From Flavobacteriales bacterium (GTDB lineage: Bacteria; Bacteroidota; Bacteroidia; Flavobacteriales_E; Vicingaceae): a stretch of DNA of 64,000 nt. Position 1 is the stretch's first letter. The number at the start of each line of letters is the position of its first letter. The notes beneath the pieces were generated by a model that saw nothing but the letters and a program-made list of their open reading frames with translations, was not told where the DNA came from and searched no databases. Shown here piece by piece: positions 9,003-16,682 of the stretch. The DNA lies in contig PALM01000030.1 of assembly GCA_002706365.1 (NCBI GenBank), positions 97,310 to 161,309 of the forward strand, read 5' to 3'. The position numbers were made by a program, and so were the translations under genes.

Positions 9003-9035
9003 CAAATTTAATAAATAGTTCCCTTTTTGGGAACT
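9003..9035 (-). promoter_or_regulatory. higBA promoter and operator palindrome
   Basis: Read on the minus strand, TAAATTTG (9010-9003) is a perfect TAnnTTTG element 7 nt before the TTG start. Immediately upstream lies a perfect 7-bp inverted repeat, AGTTCCC (9017-9023) and GGGAACT (9029-9035), with a TTTTT loop. Its position in the spacer between -7 and -33 is ideal for repression by HigA. No consensus TTG -33 is visible. Confidence 0.6.
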
Positions 9036-9072
9036 TATTATCTTAATTATGATCAAAGACTAGCAGAATCTA

Positions 9073-9306
9073 TTAATCATCATTCAAACTCATATCATAA
9101 AAACACTCTCCACCAGGTAATTCTCCATTGGTGTCGCCCCAACATTTCGTCCAAAGTCTATAACATTTGGTTCTCATGCTACAATCATGACCGATAGAAA
9201 AAATGGGGAATACGCCTCCTTTGATGGAATTCATTTGATCAGCATTCAATTCAACAACGGTTTTACTATTAATTGGACCTAAGTTGGTTCTCTGTATTTT
9301 TTTCAT
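9073..9306 (-). CDS. Double-glycine-leader Cys-rich peptide, copy 1
   Basis: A 77-residue peptide precursor, the last of three tandem paralogues in transcription order. The leader (LNADQMNSIKGG) ends in Gly-Gly, the cleavage signal of C39-type export peptidases. The predicted core contains HDCSMRTKC, RLWTKCWGD and PGGEC, with Cys spaced C-x5-C-x6-C-x12-C. The ATG at 9306 is chosen over an upstream in-frame ATG at 9345 because it aligns with the MKELQKANLG start of copy 2. The C-terminus (DMSLNDD) differs from the other copies. No lanthipeptide, radical-SAM or graspetide enzyme lies nearby, so disulfides are the simplest modification. Function unknown; bacteriocin-like or signalling peptide. 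Confidence 0.72.
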   Translation of the reverse strand: MKKIQRTNLGPINSKTVVELNADQMNSIKGGVFPIFSIGHDCSMRTKCYRLWTKCWGDTNGELPGGECFYDMSLNDD

Positions 9307-9366
9307 AGTTTCTAGTTTTATGGGACCGAAGCCAATGCTCAGCAACCCATTTGTTTGACAAAAAGA

Positions 9367-9603
9367 CTAGCCTTGAGCGTTCAAGATATCCTCATATCCA
9401 CACTCACCTCCTGGCAAGTCTCCATTTGTATCACCCCAGCCTTTGGTCCAAAGTCTTTCACATTTAGATCTAATGCTGCAGGCATGGCCAATTGAAAAGA
9501 GTGGGCATAAGCCGCCTTTGATGGAACTCATTTGATCAGTACTCAACTCAACAACAGTTTTGCTATTAACTAGACCTAAGTTGGCCTTCTGTAATTCTTT
9601 CAT
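9367..9603 (-). CDS. Double-glycine-leader Cys-rich peptide, copy 2
   Basis: A 78-residue paralogue of the flanking genes. The leader ends LSTDQMSSIKGG. The core keeps HACSIRSKC, the RLWTK and WGDTNG words and PGGEC, but the third cysteine is glycine (TKGWGD) while a new cysteine appears two residues after the Gly-Gly (GGLCPLF). Four Cys are therefore kept in a different layout. The ATG at 9603 (MKELQKANLG) is preferred over 9627. Its last 24 coding nt plus 2 nt after the stop are identical to copy 3 (26-nt identity, 9365-9390 and 9667-9692), more than elsewhere in the genes. Confidence 0.72.
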   Translation of the reverse strand: MKELQKANLGLVNSKTVVELSTDQMSSIKGGLCPLFSIGHACSIRSKCERLWTKGWGDTNGDLPGGECGYEDILNAQG

Positions 9604-9668
9604 AATTCTTGTATTAAAGGGACCCAAACAAATGCCCAGGTCCCTAATTGTTTAACACAACCAATTGA

Positions 9669-9896
9669 CTAGCCTTGAGCGTTCAAGATATCGTCATGCT
9701 CGCACTCACCTCCAGGTGAACCACCATTCACATCACCCCAGCACTTGGTCCAGAGTCGATCACATTTGGTTCTATGACTGCAGGCATGTCCAATAGAAAG
9801 GAAACCTCCTTTGATTCCCTGCATCTCCTGAACACTTAGTTCAGTCACCGTCTCAACATTGAGCTCGGCTAGCTTATGATTTTTAGAATTTTTCAT
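9669..9896 (-). CDS. Double-glycine-leader Cys-rich peptide, copy 3 (first in order)
   Basis: A 75-residue precursor, first in transcription order and nearest the divergent regulator. Leader LNVETVTELSVQEMQGIKGG ends in Gly-Gly; the predicted core starts FLSIGHACSHRTKC and continues RLWTKCWGDVNG and PGGEC, giving C-x5-C-x6-C-x12-C. The start at 9896 (MKNSKNHKLAEL) is chosen over 9947 because it gives a leader length like that of the other copies. The core begins two residues sooner after Gly-Gly than in copies 1 and 2. Its activity cannot be read from the sequence. Confidence 0.72.
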   Translation of the reverse strand: MKNSKNHKLAELNVETVTELSVQEMQGIKGGFLSIGHACSHRTKCDRLWTKCWGDVNGGSPGGECEHDDILNAQG

Positions 9897-10065
9897 CTTC
9901 GGAATATTTAAATGAGGCCTACTCTTTGGATTTTCGGCAATCTCCAACCATATCTCCTATTCCCCATTTGACCTCAGCTCTTTAAAATCACCTATGCATA
10001 TTCCGGAATTCGCTTTTGGCTAGTATAAAGCTATTTGAAATCTGAAAAGAATTGTTGTACATTAG

Positions 10066-10080
10066 GTTGTAATTAACAAC
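10066..10080. promoter_or_regulatory. Possible operator between peptide genes and XRE regulator
   Basis: The inverted repeat GTTGT-AATTA-ACAAC lies in the 221-bp divergent region, 37 nt before the regulator ATG. Related words TTGTTGTAC (10052-10060) and TTACAACTA (around 10096) flank it. This would suit binding by the adjacent XRE protein, but neither the operator nor a clean TAnnTTTG element for either direction is proven. Confidence 0.3.
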
Positions 10081-10117
10081 CCAGGCAGCTCTTTTTTACA
10101 ACTAAACATTTTAGATA

Positions 10118-10474
10118 ATGGAAAATGTAAGAGTAGATCTAGCTGCGCAAATTCGTTTCCTTAGAGATTTACAGGGTTATTCTCAAGACTCCCTAGCTTC
10201 CCATTTGGGAATTAGTCAGCAAGCCTATCAAAAGTTAGAATGTGGAAAATGTCGGATCACGGAAGACCGACTAGTACAAATCTCAGCCTTCCTTGAAATT
10301 GAACCTTGGCAGATCAAAAGCCTGAATAGAATTGAATTGATGTCTGTCTATGAACAAAGGCAAGAGCATTCAGCACGACTGAAGATCAAGAAGGAAGTCT
10401 TGTCGATTCAAAATCAGATCGAAGAGCTCAAAAAACAGAACGAGCATTTATTGAGACAATTGAACAATAGTTAA
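10118..10474 (+). CDS. XRE-family regulator with C-terminal coiled coil
   Basis: A 118-residue protein. Residues about 8-65 form a Cro/C1-type helix-turn-helix (IRFLRDLQGYSQDSLASHLG, then ISQQAYQKLECGKCRI). The C-terminal 35 residues (KKEVLSIQNQIEELKKQNEH) are a heptad coiled coil likely used for dimerisation. It is divergent from the three peptide genes, so it is the best candidate for their regulator. Its stop codon overlaps that of the convergent BamA-like gene by 4 nt. No ligand-binding domain is present. Confidence 0.85.
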   Translation: MENVRVDLAAQIRFLRDLQGYSQDSLASHLGISQQAYQKLECGKCRITEDRLVQISAFLEIEPWQIKSLNRIELMSVYEQRQEHSARLKIKKEVLSIQNQIEELKKQNEHLLRQLNNS

Positions 10475-11550
10475 AAGGACTCCCCAATCTTGAAATAGAC
10501 TCCCCAATCTTCTTTTCCAACTGCATAGTCCAAGCCTACACGCATTTGATTCTGCTCAAGCACTAAGTATCGGAATCCAGCTCCAACTGCAGGATACCAA
10601 TACTTATTATGTTCCTCTATATTAGAACCAAATAATTTAGAAATCGAAGCAAAACCCACAAAACCTACCTTTTCCAATGGCATCCACCTATACTCAGATT
10701 GTAGATTCACGATCTGTTCTCCTCTGTATTTACCTTGTGGATACCCTCTAATTTCTCTTCCTCCTACAATAGTCTGTTGTTCAAAACTCACATCACCAAA
10801 GACAGACTCAGCGCTAATTCTCGAGGCCAATACATCTTTTTTTCTCCTAACTTGCCGATAACTATTCCAAGCAATATTGAGCACGACAGAGCTTTCATCA
10901 TTTCCAAACCAATCCAAGAATGAGAACAACTTCATTTCTGTTAAACTGCCTTTCAGTGGAAAATATACATTGTCTCTATTATCATTATTAGCTGTAAAAA
11001 ACACACCAGTTCTTTCATGAGATGAAACAAAGCTATCAAATTCAGTCAGATACGAATCGGTTTCTATGTGAAGATATCCCAAACCTAAAAAGAGATTATT
11101 CCAAACCCTTCGCTGAAGACCTAAATTCAATAACTGAAATTCCGTAGTAAAATCATAGAATTTGGTAGGGAGAAATACATTGCTAATAAAAACCTGAGCA
11201 TTGTAATTACCTATTCCTGCAGCGATGGTAGCACGGTATTTATCTTCTTTGAAATACAGTCTGCTAAAGATCAAGCCAAAAGTTGTATTGTTGGTTGTGT
11301 TCACAGCTAGGCCTCCTGAGATCGATTTTGGAGAAATAGTATCTTCAGGGTTAAAGCGATACATGAACATGGGCATTAACCCATATTCAAATTCTGTAGT
11401 TCGATTGTAATTCACATAAGGTACTGGAACAAAATCGAGGTTTTTCTCCTTTCCAGCTTCATCACTAACTTTACTCTTCGATTCTGCCTTTTGAGCAGTG
11501 CCTATTTGACAGATGAGCAGAAAGATGAATAATGAGAATGTTTGCTTCAT
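10471..11550 (-). CDS. BamA/TamA-family outer membrane barrel protein
   Basis: A 359-residue protein with a signal peptide (LFIFLLICQIGTAQ) and a C-terminal 16-strand-type surface-antigen (D15) barrel. The family signature is seen as VGGREIRGYPQGKYRGEQ at about 261-277, the loop that packs inside the barrel. There are no visible POTRA domains, so this is a short barrel-only member unlike BamA itself. Such short Omp85 proteins in Bacteroidota are of unknown function and may move lipids or lipoproteins. The final residue is Phe, as usual for barrel proteins. Confidence 0.85.
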   Translation of the reverse strand: MKQTFSLFIFLLICQIGTAQKAESKSKVSDEAGKEKNLDFVPVPYVNYNRTTEFEYGLMPMFMYRFNPEDTISPKSISGGLAVNTTNNTTFGLIFSRLYFKEDKYRATIAAGIGNYNAQVFISNVFLPTKFYDFTTEFQLLNLGLQRRVWNNLFLGLGYLHIETDSYLTEFDSFVSSHERTGVFFTANNDNRDNVYFPLKGSLTEMKLFSFLDWFGNDESSVVLNIAWNSYRQVRRKKDVLASRISAESVFGDVSFEQQTIVGGREIRGYPQGKYRGEQIVNLQSEYRWMPLEKVGFVGFASISKLFGSNIEEHNKYWYPAVGAGFRYLVLEQNQMRVGLDYAVGKEDWGVYFKIGESF

Positions 11551-11601
11551 AGCTAAATGTGAAGCAGTTAAATTAAAGAATGCTAGGCAAAATTGTATCG
11601 A

Positions 11602-14121
11602 CTAGAACTCAACCAATAAACGCAAATTGATCTGCCTACCCGTTAGGTAATTCGGTACCGCATACTGTCGGTTCGTTACATCCGTAACCCATAGATAAGA
11701 AAGGGTGTTATTACGCTGCAGAATGTTGAAGATATCCACCCCTATCCAAATTGACTCTAAATTTTTCAAAGCTGCTTTTTTACTTGGTCTATCCGGACCC
11801 AATAGCTGTTTAGACATTCCAAAATCCACTCGCAAATATGCCGGGATTCTCAAAGTGTCTTTGTAACGTTCTTGAGAAGGTGGACCAAAGGGCAATCCGC
11901 TTCCATAATGGAAGGTTAGATTCATCTTGTAGGTAGGGTTCTTTGGAAGGTAGTCTTGGAAGAATAAGCTGAAATTAATGCGCTGATCTGTAGGACGAGG
12001 AATATAACCAGGCTCTCTTCTCACACTATCAGTTGCCTGATTGTTGATGGTAAATCCAGGAACGATCTTCTGCCCATCACTATTGTAATAATCGTAATAT
12101 CCGTCGTTTGAGATATCTTCATACACCTGCATAAAACCGATATTTACCCATGAATCTACTCCCTTCACAAACTCACCATTGATCTTAAAATCGGCTCCAA
12201 CAGCATAGGCTGTGGCTGAATTCTCTGCATAATAGCGAATGCGCACATTGTCCAACTCATAAGGTATGATATTGTCCATCTGCTTGTAATATGCCTCTCC
12301 AACAAACTTGAATGGCCTACCCCATGCTTGAAAATTATAATCGGCACCCACTACAAAATGAATAGAGCGCTGAGCTTTGATATCGGTATTCAACTCACCG
12401 TCAAAGTCCCTTAACTCCCTATAAAAAGCCGGCTGATAATAATAACCTGTGCTGAATCTAAAAAGATAATCCCTTTCCCAATTGGGCTCCAATGAAATAT
12501 TGGCTCTTGGAGAGATCACAGTCTCTTGATTCAAATCCCAATAATTGGCCCTTAATCCGGCCGTTAAGGTGTATCTATTCCCCGAAGTATCGCCCCAGCG
12601 CAATGACCTTTGGGCATATCCCATTATGCGATTCGATACAAGGAAATTGGAGGCTTTAAAACTGTTGAAGAGATTCAATTCTATTGGTCGCTGAGGGGTT
12701 TGACCCGGATTTTGAGGCGGCTGAGGAATGGAGTATCCGGCAGAATCGATCAGATCCCATTCGCTTAATCGATCATCGATCTCTTCATGTTGATAGGAAA
12801 CTCCCCATTCATAATTGCCATTATCTCTCAACAATTTACCCCTGTGCTGCACATTGAGTACGGTCGCTTCTAAATAGTTTCTAGCGTGATTCAAATAGGA
12901 TCCCACCCCGCGATTAAAGGCTACATCTCCAAAAGCCGAGCTGCTCAAATCTCTTTCAAGCTCATCTATGAAATATTGTCCGAGTATATCAAAGGTCTCC
13001 GTCTCAAACGATCGATAAGCTGAAGTAATGAGCCTCAAACTGAGCTTATCATTGGGATTGTAGGTATTTGTGATGGCACCAAAATAGGTCTCATAATCGG
13101 TGACTTCTTGTCCCTCAAAGAAGATAGTTAGTCTTAAGGCCTGCTGAATGGTACCGAAGTTTGTCTCTCTGGTTTCGGGGATGAACTCATATCGATTACG
13201 CGCATAATTACCCAAAAAGCCAATCTCCCATTTCTCTGAAAGATCATAGGTGATATAGGTTTGGATATCGGCGAAAACAGGCTGATAGTCTGCTTCAGTA
13301 TCAAGACTGCTCAATACATATTGATTGGATCTATATCGTACCCCGGTGATATGAGTTAGTCGTTTTTCTGCTCCGGTTCCTTCCACATGTATGCTACCAC
13401 CCAGTAAAGAGGCATCCACAGAGCCTCCGAATTCCGTGGGTTCTTTATAGCTAACAGCTAGCACTGATGACATCTTATCGCCATATCTTGGAGCAAATCC
13501 ACCAGCCGAGAATGAAATATTATCCACCAAGCTAGGATTGATGAAGCTGAGACCTTCTTGATTACCCGATCGAATTAGGAATGGACGATAGATCTGTATG
13601 TCATTGACATATACTAGATTCTCATCGAAGTTACCGCCGCGCACATTGTATTGGGATGTCAGTTCATTGTTCGAAGAAACGCCAGGTAGGGTTTTAATGA
13701 CCGTTTCAAAATTTCCGCTTGAGTTGGGAATCAGCTTCACATCCTTTGGATCAATGGATTCCATGGTATTATCTCGATCCGACTCCTCCTCTACCTGAAC
13801 CTCGGGAATACTTACCTCCTTGGATTCCAATTTGAATTCCAGCTTCCTAACTTCACCTTCTTTTAGGCTAATCTTCTTGATCTGTGTTTTGAATGAGATA
13901 TGCGTAATAATTACTTCTATCTCTTTATTGGCAGGAACTTCCAAGGAATAGGAACCGTCATTCCTACTTACATCTGCACCTTCAACACCCTGAACATTAA
14001 TAACTGCACCCTCAATTCCTTTACCATTTGCATCTAGTATTTTACCTTCGATGCGGGCAGATTGAGCCTGCAGCAAAAAGCTAAAGCTGAAGGAAACAAG
14101 CAGCAGGAAAAGTGGTTTCAT
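11602..14121 (-). CDS. TonB-dependent receptor with CarboxypepD_reg-like domain
   Basis: An 839-residue outer-membrane receptor. A signal peptide (LFLLLVSFSFSFLLQAQSA) is followed by a carboxypeptidase-regulatory-like beta domain (about 20-105), the plug (about 130-230, including YNVRGGNFDENLVYVND), and a 22-strand barrel ending in RLLVEF. No SusD partner or TonB box typical of glycan uptake systems lies nearby, so the ligand is unknown. ATG 14121 is used; an in-frame GTG at 14127 is also possible and lies exactly 5 nt from a -7 element, so a leaderless GTG start cannot be excluded. Only 51 nt separate the stop from the BamA-like gene downstream. Confidence 0.92.
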   Translation of the reverse strand: MKPLFLLLVSFSFSFLLQAQSARIEGKILDANGKGIEGAVINVQGVEGADVSRNDGSYSLEVPANKEIEVIITHISFKTQIKKISLKEGEVRKLEFKLESKEVSIPEVQVEEESDRDNTMESIDPKDVKLIPNSSGNFETVIKTLPGVSSNNELTSQYNVRGGNFDENLVYVNDIQIYRPFLIRSGNQEGLSFINPSLVDNISFSAGGFAPRYGDKMSSVLAVSYKEPTEFGGSVDASLLGGSIHVEGTGAEKRLTHITGVRYRSNQYVLSSLDTEADYQPVFADIQTYITYDLSEKWEIGFLGNYARNRYEFIPETRETNFGTIQQALRLTIFFEGQEVTDYETYFGAITNTYNPNDKLSLRLITSAYRSFETETFDILGQYFIDELERDLSSSAFGDVAFNRGVGSYLNHARNYLEATVLNVQHRGKLLRDNGNYEWGVSYQHEEIDDRLSEWDLIDSAGYSIPQPPQNPGQTPQRPIELNLFNSFKASNFLVSNRIMGYAQRSLRWGDTSGNRYTLTAGLRANYWDLNQETVISPRANISLEPNWERDYLFRFSTGYYYQPAFYRELRDFDGELNTDIKAQRSIHFVVGADYNFQAWGRPFKFVGEAYYKQMDNIIPYELDNVRIRYYAENSATAYAVGADFKINGEFVKGVDSWVNIGFMQVYEDISNDGYYDYYNSDGQKIVPGFTINNQATDSVRREPGYIPRPTDQRINFSLFFQDYLPKNPTYKMNLTFHYGSGLPFGPPSQERYKDTLRIPAYLRVDFGMSKQLLGPDRPSKKAALKNLESIWIGVDIFNILQRNNTLSYLWVTDVTNRQYAVPNYLTGRQINLRLLVEF

Positions 14122-14132
14122 TTGCACGGCCT

Positions 14133-14140
14133 CAAAAATA
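14133..14140 (-). promoter_or_regulatory. -7 promoter element of the TonB receptor
   Basis: TATTTTTG on the minus strand, a perfect TAnnTTTG, 5 nt before GTG 14127 and 11 nt before ATG 14121. No consensus -33 is seen. Confidence 0.45.
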
Positions 14141-14197
14141 GTGAATACAGGGCTTGGAGCGATTCTAATAACGACAGAGATCTAGATTATTGTAAGT

Positions 14198-14641
14198 ATG
14201 ACTGAGCTAAAGCGTTTTAATCTTAGAGTTTATGGGATAATTCTCAACGATAAGGGAGAAGTATTGTTGTCGACCGAAAGCAGAAAAGGTATGCGATTTA
14301 CCAAATTTCCAGGCGGCGGATTGCAGTGGGGAGAGGGAATTATCGATTGTCTTCAAAGGGAAATGATGGAAGAATTGGGGTCTGAAATGCAGATAAAAGA
14401 ACTTTTCTATCTAACCGAGCATTTTCAACTCTCTGCTTTTAGCAAAGAGGAACAATTGATTAGCACCTATTATTTGTTGGGTCTGCCCGATGGAGTTGAG
14501 ATTCCCGAAGGCATGGAATCCTTGGATCCTGAAGAGCCCGACAATCATTTCTATTGGCATAAAGTAGAAGATATTGCTATTGAAGAACTCACCTTCCCAA
14601 TCGACAGGGAAGTGATTAAAAGCCTGAAAAACAAGAAATAA
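14198..14641 (+). CDS. Nudix hydrolase
   Basis: A 147-residue protein with a complete Nudix box: Gly40-x5-Glu46-x7-Arg54-Glu55-Met-x-Glu58-Glu59-x-Gly61 (visible as REMMEELG). The box binds Mg2+ and hydrolyses nucleoside diphosphates linked to another group. The substrate is not readable; the short single-domain layout fits house-cleaning enzymes for NDP-sugars or damaged nucleotides. It is separated from the following membrane-protein gene by 42 nt and may be co-transcribed with it. Confidence 0.9.
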   Translation: MTELKRFNLRVYGIILNDKGEVLLSTESRKGMRFTKFPGGGLQWGEGIIDCLQREMMEELGSEMQIKELFYLTEHFQLSAFSKEEQLISTYYLLGLPDGVEIPEGMESLDPEEPDNHFYWHKVEDIAIEELTFPIDREVIKSLKNKK

Positions 14642-14683
14642 CATTAGATTCATTTGTCTAAATTCGGTGCTCAATTATAGACC

Positions 14684-15334
14684 ATGGACTTAGAAAATGA
14701 TCCTGTTTCTCTCTTAATTATAGCCCATGCTATCCTTGGTGGGGTTGCCTTATTGGCGGGAAGTCTAGCCATGATCTTCAAAAAGGGAAGCAAGTCGCAT
14801 AAGAGAAGTGGCAAGGTATTTTTCCTTAGCATGTTAGCGGCAGCATTGATTGCTATAGTAATCACCGTGATTCCTTCTCACTTTTCTCCATTCTTGCTAG
14901 CTATTGGAATTTTTAGCCTATATCTTTTGTTGAGTGGTTATAGAGCTTTGAAATTCAAAAAGAGCGCTCAAAACCTTTTCCCCGATCAGCTTATCTCTGC
15001 TAGCATGCTATTGGCTGGAATCTTAATGATTGTGCTCCCACTGCTCATGACATCTAAGCTGAATATTGTATTGGCTGTTTTTGGTGGAATTGGATTACTT
15101 TCAGCAATTCGCGATCTACTTCTCTATCAACATCCCGAAAAATTGAAATCGCAATGGTTAAGACTGCATTTAGGTAATATGATCGGTGCCTACATTGCCT
15201 CCCTCACTGCATTTTTGGTGGTAAATCAATTCTTACCACCGCTAGTGGGATGGCTGGGACCAACTGTTGTTGGAACTTTCTACATCCTCTGGTGGAACAG
15301 GAAGTTAGGGAGGTCTAAGCGCAGAAAAGTTTAG
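14684..15334 (+). CDS. DUF2306-like multi-pass membrane protein
   Basis: A 216-residue protein with six or seven hydrophobic helices. The N-terminal pattern (IIAHAILGGVALLAGSLAM, then SHKRSGKVFF) resembles DUF2306-type predicted membrane proteins, in which the His residues could be functional. It ends in a basic segment (WNRKLGRSKRRKV). Its stop overlaps by 4 nt that of the convergent M16 peptidase gene. Function unknown. Confidence 0.7.
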   Translation: MDLENDPVSLLIIAHAILGGVALLAGSLAMIFKKGSKSHKRSGKVFFLSMLAAALIAIVITVIPSHFSPFLLAIGIFSLYLLLSGYRALKFKKSAQNLFPDQLISASMLLAGILMIVLPLLMTSKLNIVLAVFGGIGLLSAIRDLLLYQHPEKLKSQWLRLHLGNMIGAYIASLTAFLVVNQFLPPLVGWLGPTVVGTFYILWWNRKLGRSKRRKV

Positions 15335-16578
15335 TTCGTACCATCAAAGAAAAGGTAATGGAAATCCTTTTCGTTCAAATGCTCGTTGGCAGTATCTATC
15401 AGATCTTCGGCTGTAATCTCATCGATTTCTTTCAGAATATCTCCCACCGCCCGTATTTCACCGCGGATCAAGAGATTCTTGGCATAATAGAGCATTAAAG
15501 AAGTGTTGTTTTCGCGAGAAAGGGCTAGCTGTCCCTTCAATTGCTGCTTATAGCCATTGAGCTTAGTAGGACTCAATTTTTTCTCTCTGAGCTTTTTCAG
15601 TTCTCTATGCACTGCCTTTACGCATTTGTCAATATACTTTGGATCTGTACCCAGATAAATGCTGAAAAGTCCGGTATCTGAATAGCTCACATAATGCGAC
15701 TCAATATTGTAGCTAAATCCATATTTCTCTCGCACATTCAGATTGAGCATGGTGTTCATTGCCGGTCCGCCCAATAGATTATTCAGCAGGATCATTGGCA
15801 AGCGTTTGGGGTGACGAGCGCCATAGACCGACTTCCCCATTACACAATGCGTTTGGTAATTGGCGCGAGGAAGATGGATCTTCTTAACCGGCTTGTGATT
15901 CTCAAATGCTTTGCGATTAGAAGTGGCTGACGGACCAGTTGGAAAAGCGCTAAAATGTTTCTCCAATCTGCCTTTTAGTCGGTCTACTGATATATCGCCA
16001 ACCGAAGAGATCACCATTTCTTCTGCTCTATACAATCTAGAGGTAAATTCTAATAATTGCTCGCGACTAAAGGACTTCACACTCTTCTCATTACCTAGAA
16101 TGTTGTGTCCGAGTGCATGCCCATCAAACACCTGATCCTCAAAATCGTCGTAGATCTGGTCGGCTGGAGAATCTAAATATACCTTGATCTCATCTAGTAC
16201 CACATCCTTCTCCTTCTCCAATTCTTTTTCAGGAAAGCTGGCATTGAGGCAGATATCGCTGATCAGCTCTAAAGCTCTATCGTAATACTCATTAAGGAAT
16301 GAGGCATAAAAACAAGTAATTTCTTTGGTGGTATAAGCATCTAGATCACCACCTACAGAATCCATTCTGTTCAGAATATGATAAGATCTTCTATTCTTGG
16401 TGCCTTTAAAGATGGCATGCTCAATGAAATGAGCAATCCCTTCTTCACCGGGATCCTCATCCCTACTGCCGGCATTGATCATTAGGCCCACATGAGAAAC
16501 TGGCCTATTGGTTCTTTTATGTACTACCCTAATTCCGTTCGACAGCTCAAATAGACTGACTTCCTGCTCTATACCCAT
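15331..16578 (-). CDS. M16-family zinc metallopeptidase
   Basis: A 415-residue protein related to mitochondrial processing peptidase beta and PqqL-type peptidases. The inverted zinc motif HFIEH is at residues 50-54 with the general-base Glu53, and a downstream Glu in DVVLDEIKVYLD is the expected third ligand. The second half (about 200-415) is the inactive partner domain. There is no signal peptide, so it should act in the cytoplasm. A -7 element TAACTTTG lies 7 nt before the ATG, so the mRNA is probably almost leaderless. Confidence 0.92.
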   Translation of the reverse strand: MGIEQEVSLFELSNGIRVVHKRTNRPVSHVGLMINAGSRDEDPGEEGIAHFIEHAIFKGTKNRRSYHILNRMDSVGGDLDAYTTKEITCFYASFLNEYYDRALELISDICLNASFPEKELEKEKDVVLDEIKVYLDSPADQIYDDFEDQVFDGHALGHNILGNEKSVKSFSREQLLEFTSRLYRAEEMVISSVGDISVDRLKGRLEKHFSAFPTGPSATSNRKAFENHKPVKKIHLPRANYQTHCVMGKSVYGARHPKRLPMILLNNLLGGPAMNTMLNLNVREKYGFSYNIESHYVSYSDTGLFSIYLGTDPKYIDKCVKAVHRELKKLREKKLSPTKLNGYKQQLKGQLALSRENNTSLMLYYAKNLLIRGEIRAVGDILKEIDEITAEDLIDTANEHLNEKDFHYLFFDGTN

Positions 16579-16585
16579 AAGTGTG

Positions 16586-16593
16586 CAAAGTTA
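16586..16593 (-). promoter_or_regulatory. -7 promoter element of the M16 peptidase gene
   Basis: TAACTTTG read on the minus strand, perfect TAnnTTTG, 7 nt upstream of the ATG at 16578. A -33 is not obvious; the adjacent sequence is a 9-bp repeat. Confidence 0.5.
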
Positions 16594-16594
16594 C

Positions 16595-16612
16595 GAGTAC
16601 TTAGAGTACTTG
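16595..16612. repeat. Short 9-bp direct repeat (GAGTACTTR)
   Basis: Two copies, GAGTACTTA and GAGTACTTG, followed by a degenerate AAGTATTTT. The same word with one flanking difference (TATGAGTACTTAGAG) occurs upstream of the porin gene near 39820. Confidence 0.5.
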
Positions 16613-16682
16613 AAGTATTTTAAATGTGCTGATTATCAAACATTAATTAGATTTGGTATAGTTTCAATTACAATCAATAGCC

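Larger units (their letters stand above)
9073..9896 (-). repeat. Tandem triplication, unit about 295 bp, of the peptide gene
   Basis: The three starts are spaced 297 and 293 bp apart, and homology extends into the 5' flank: copies 1 and 2 both have a GGGACC followed by a similar AAT-GC-CAG stretch just upstream of the start. Upstream of copy 2 this forms a 6-bp inverted repeat (GGGACC 9619-9624, GGTCCC 9639-9644). The cassette thus arose by duplication of a whole gene-plus-leader unit. Confidence 0.75.

Noticed and set aside
9073..9947. Lanthipeptide or other ribosomally modified peptide cluster
   Set aside because: No LanB/C/M, radical SAM, ATP-grasp or YcaO enzyme is encoded in the window; only the leader type is shared. 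Called as unmodified or disulfide peptides instead.
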